Shown piece after piece: positions 61,096 to 64,000 of a stretch of 64,000 nucleotides of DNA (the first letter of the stretch is position 1; every line of letters starts with the position of its first letter). The translations under genes were made by a program, and so were the position numbers. The DNA is from Siphonodentalium dalli (lineage: Eukaryota > Mollusca > Scaphopoda > Gadilida > Siphonodentaliidae), in NCBI GenBank assembly GCA_032622095.1, contig CP136069.1, positions 159,391,043 to 159,455,042 on the forward strand. The letters are read 5' to 3'. The notes beneath the pieces are model-generated. The model worked only from the letters and a program-made list of their open reading frames with translations. It was not told the origin of the DNA and did no database searches.

Positions 61096-61207
61096 TAGTG
61101 TGTCTGTCATTTGCAGAATGAGATCCCCAGAGGGTGAATTTAGTGACACTACCCAGCACAGCGGGATAATGTCAAGGGCGGGATAAGCGTCGCCAAATTC
61201 ACCACCT
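61096..61207. mobile_element. Diverged short copy of the GTGTCTGTCATTT element
   Basis: TAGTGTGTCTGTCATTTGCA and GAATGAGATCCCCAGAGGGT match the left end of 54130-54467. The right side is reduced to a degraded AAATTCACCACCTCGAC. Confidence 0.65.
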
Positions 61208-61437
61208 CGACACCAATCTAATTTAATGCACTCGGTTTATATATTTCATATATATATATATAGAATATCGACTCATTGGAGATCCTCTCATTTATCTGAA
61301 AGTTACTCCCCAATTATGCTTGGTTGCCATGGACCAGCTTAGAGGGAGAAATGGGAGATATTTTCTTCCTAAATTGTGTCACGACTCCATCTTTTTGTGC
61401 TTGGGAATGTGACCTCTTTGCTTTCCGATCATGCATA

Positions 61438-61650
61438 CAGTAATGCCCTAACTAATCGACTCCTTAACCACAGCACAATTATTGGTAATTTTTCAGGTTT
61501 TAGTCGGAAATATGGCTTGTTGCCATTCACCGAAAAGCTCCCAGTGAGAGCTTTCCGATGAATGGCAACAAGCCATATTTCCGACTAAATCCTGAAAAGT
61601 TTTCCATAATTGTGCTGTGGTTAAGGAGTCGATTATTTAGGGCACTACTG
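61438..61650. mobile_element. 213-bp TA-flanked hairpin MITE (CAGTAATGCCC family)
   Basis: CAGTAATGCCCTAA at the left and GGGCACTACTG at the right, with TA on both sides (61436-61437, 61651-61652). The arms pair almost end to end around CCCAGTGAGAGC. The TA target fits a Tc1/mariner-type MITE. Confidence 0.82.
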
Positions 61651-61652
61651 TA

Positions 61653-62205
61653 CATGTCCAAATATTGTGTATTTGCTGATTATAGGGGGTGTCCTTAATG
61701 GTTATAATGGTACTATAAATCACAGTAATTCTTATTTTTCCATATAATGCTGGGTAAAAAACTAAACTTTTTTCAGCCTTAACTAGTGACGTTTCTATCG
61801 AATACCCGTGACATCGCCCAGCGAACACCTTGGTATAACGTAAAATGCAACAATAATCTGCACAAACTGGACTAGAATTTGGTGAAAAGATTTCCTTTGT
61901 GATTTCACGTGCCCATTACCAACTTTAATTTTCAGTTTCATAAAAAAAATAAGTGAAATAACGTGATATTAATTTTGTTGAAAATGATTTTAACATTAAT
62001 GACTTCTCCATGGTTACAGTCCATTTCTCCCTAATGAAACAAATATGGAGAAGTGACCTAAATTTTAACTATCTATATTTGGAATAAGGTTCCTTGGTTC
62101 TCTTGTGTTTCTGTTCGTTGTTTTAGTAGGAGAAAGGCCAAGAACAAACAACCTTAGAATAGCAACAAGAACATCGCTAGGGCGTGGAAAGACACACCCG
62201 TGGTG
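61653..62205. other. Unassigned stretch
   Basis: No gene seen. GAGAAGT..CCATGGTTACAGTCCATTTCTCCCT near 62005-62055 forms a weak inverted repeat. Confidence 0.35.
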
Positions 62206-62515
62206 ATTTCAAAATGGTCCATAACTCATGTGAAAATTGACGGGTGGAACCCACATTAGAACATGACCTGTATATTGGGCTAGTAAACCCACAAACAAAA
62301 TTTCATTCCATTCAGTTCAGACTTGCTAAAGTTATCCGGAAACGAAAATTAAGTGCAAATTCCAACAAAAAGGGCCATGACTGGTGAAAATTGGCGGACA
62401 GAACCCGAATTCGAACTTGACCTGTATGTTGTGCTAGTAAACACACAAACCAAATTTAATTCCATTCAGTTTAGGCTTACAAAAGTTGTCCTGAAACGAA
62501 AAAAAAAAAAAAACC
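62206..62515 (-). repeat. Two degenerate ~150-bp repeats, reverse orientation
   Basis: On the minus strand each copy gives GGATAACTTT..CTGAATGGAATGAAATTT, GTCA.GTTC.AAT.TGGGTTC, GCCAATTTTCAC and a GGCC/GGACCAT box, the same plan as 55331-56310. An A-tract at 62499-62512 precedes the end. Confidence 0.7.
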
Positions 62516-63390
62516 GACAGACGCAGTCAAAGGTCACCTGGCACTATTTCCTATTATTAAACGAACATTTAATATCACAATTTATAGAATGGGTTTATTG
62601 GATGGAATAAGGGTATATAGGATCATGTAATAAATACGGATCTTGGTCCAAACCATTTCCAACTACCGTTGATTCAAGCATGAATCTTCCAACTTTTGAA
62701 AAATTTGACGAAAGTTGGCATAAGGCCGCGCGACCAACAACTTACCCCATCCGTCCCACGGCCCACGCCCCTGATTGGAGGCAATGGCTTGTAACATGCA
62801 TTGTATAAAACGAGATGTATGCGCTGAACTATAGCAAAAAAGTTGGGGTGAAGGAGAAGATCACTCGATCTTTTCGACCATCCCGGGCGCTTCGCGCCCA
62901 TCTACTCACTTTATAACTATAGCAAATATCACTGCTGTCTACTGAGCGAGTATTTAATTATTTCGCGCTCCGCGTGTATAATGTTTCGCTGATTCTTGGT
63001 ATACATGGGCCATGGGCGTTTTATTTATAGAAATGGAAATTTTTGGGACGGATTAAAAGTCGAACTGCGACCCGGAGGCCGAGTCCGGTAAAAGGTGTGT
63101 AGTTGGGAATTCTGGTGAGATGCATGAGAAACCATCAGTGATAAGCCGTATAGTTGTTGTAATAATTTGAAGGATTAGTTTTAACGGAATTATGAGTTGG
63201 TCATTCGTGAAACCAATATATTTTATATTCTTTAATTACAATCATGGGTATATAATATATGATCTTGAGCGCGTTAGCATTTCTGACATTGATTTTCTTG
63301 TCATAAGTGTTAACGATCTTCTGTTATAGCAGACGTTCATTCCAATGTACAGCCAATATTCTAATTTTCTCAGAATGTCGCATCATTGAT
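62516..63390. other. Unassigned stretch with dispersed-repeat fragment
   Basis: GTGAAGGAGAAGATCACTCG..TTTTCGACCATCCCGGGCGC near 62850-62890 is related to 38942-38980. No gene found. Confidence 0.35.
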
Positions 63391-63394
63391 TTAA

Positions 63395-63654
63395 CCCTTC
63401 CACGACTACTGAAGCCTCCTGAAATTTTACGAAATCCCTGTGCCAATGCATTCTCTTATATATGCGAGTCGCCCATAGGGAGCCTCGCATATATAAGAGA
63501 ATATATTGGCTTAACAATAATTACATTGACCTTGTAAGCCAGCACATTATCTTATATATGCTATGCTCCATATGGGAGACTCGCATATATATAAGAGAAT
63601 GCACTGGCACAGGATCTGTAATGGTGCACCAGCGCAGCTCCCGCCATGAAAGGG
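63395..63654 (+). mobile_element. TTAA-flanked double-hairpin MITE (best-preserved copy)
   Basis: Exact TTAA at 63391-63394 and 63655-63658; ends CCCTTCCACGAC and GCCATGAAAGGG. Two hairpins: about 63439-63510 (CCAATGCATTCTCTTATATA arms) and 63538-63608. Same plan as 52880-53136. Confidence 0.82.
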
Positions 63655-63658
63655 TTAA

Positions 63659-64000
63659 GGGAGACTAATATTTGATCACGGAATACGGGCTGTAGTCAAA
63701 TAAATATGCACGTTATACCAAGTGTGGCTCATTATGGGGCCAAATGGTATTATCTCCATAATAGTTCTTGAATTCAAATGGTCTCTTAGGCTCAAATGTT
63801 CTAATGAAGTTCTGTGCATTACTGGGGTTCAAGTGTGCTTAAATGGTTGTCCATCAATTAGGGTCTGAAAAATGAGATTACATGTAATTCATATAGATGA
63901 ATCGACTATAAGCCCTTATTTTTCCTCTCCAGTGGTTGAGGGCGGTGTAGAGTGGAAACTAGCCACTAGTTGGCAATGAAGAGGCATGTTGCATCATCTT
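63659..64000. other. Unassigned window end
   Basis: No gene, RNA or repeat structure recognised. Confidence 0.35.

Noticed and set aside
62353-62610. 85-residue frame with poly-lysine
   Set aside because: Reads through a degenerate repeat and an A-tract.
62740-62900. Possible tRNA-derived SINE head
   Set aside because: No A-box/B-box pair or cloverleaf could be drawn with confidence.

Overview
The window is eukaryotic, AT-rich and repeat-dominated, with one intact protein gene. Spliced introns with GT..AG borders, several non-LTR retrotransposon (LINE) tails, many short inverted-repeat DNA transposons (MITEs) and degenerate ~170-bp repeats carrying a 'GTTATGCCCC' phrase point to a marine invertebrate. 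A mollusc is my best guess; this is inference from repeat style, not from a marker gene.

Layout. (1) 1-38444: a head-to-tail tandem array of a ~5.0-kb unit (seven complete units plus a partial one cut by the window start). Each unit is a mosaic of degenerate 136-168-bp sub-repeats, a 650-bp TTA-flanked MITE, a minus-strand LINE tail, a G-tract/T-tract pair and a plus-strand LINE fragment. That fragment carries MITE 'A' (454 bp), MITE 'B' (451 bp) or neither. Units fall into three sequence types in the order A, B, C. The array ends at 38444 at the same point inside the LINE where every unit is broken, and there the LINE continues to its own stop codon. (2) 39145-42079: a 2.9-kb inverted-repeat element with a 9-bp target duplication, holding two fold-back MITEs. 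(3) 42450-46373: two inverted ~1.19-kb elements, each joined through TTAAA to a CACAG-ended element, with a LINE tail between them. (4) 46400-49624: degenerate repeats, a palindrome cluster and several hairpin MITEs. (5) 49906-54721: a four-exon gene on the plus strand for RNA exosome subunit RRP40 (EXOSC3), predicted 237 aa; much of its intron sequence is MITE. (6) 54890-64000: degenerate tandem repeats with a higher-order pattern, a 16-bp minisatellite, and more hairpin MITEs; no gene recognised.

The only coding function supported is RRP40, an S1/KH-domain cap protein of the RNA exosome. All other open frames are LINE remnants or chance frames repeated because the DNA is repeated. The most interesting material is structural: the origin and internal exchange of the 5-kb array, two related MITEs that landed about 14 bp apart in the same LINE remnant, the repeated pairing of two transposon families through TTAAA, and multi-hairpin TTAA MITEs that could fold like small-RNA precursors.
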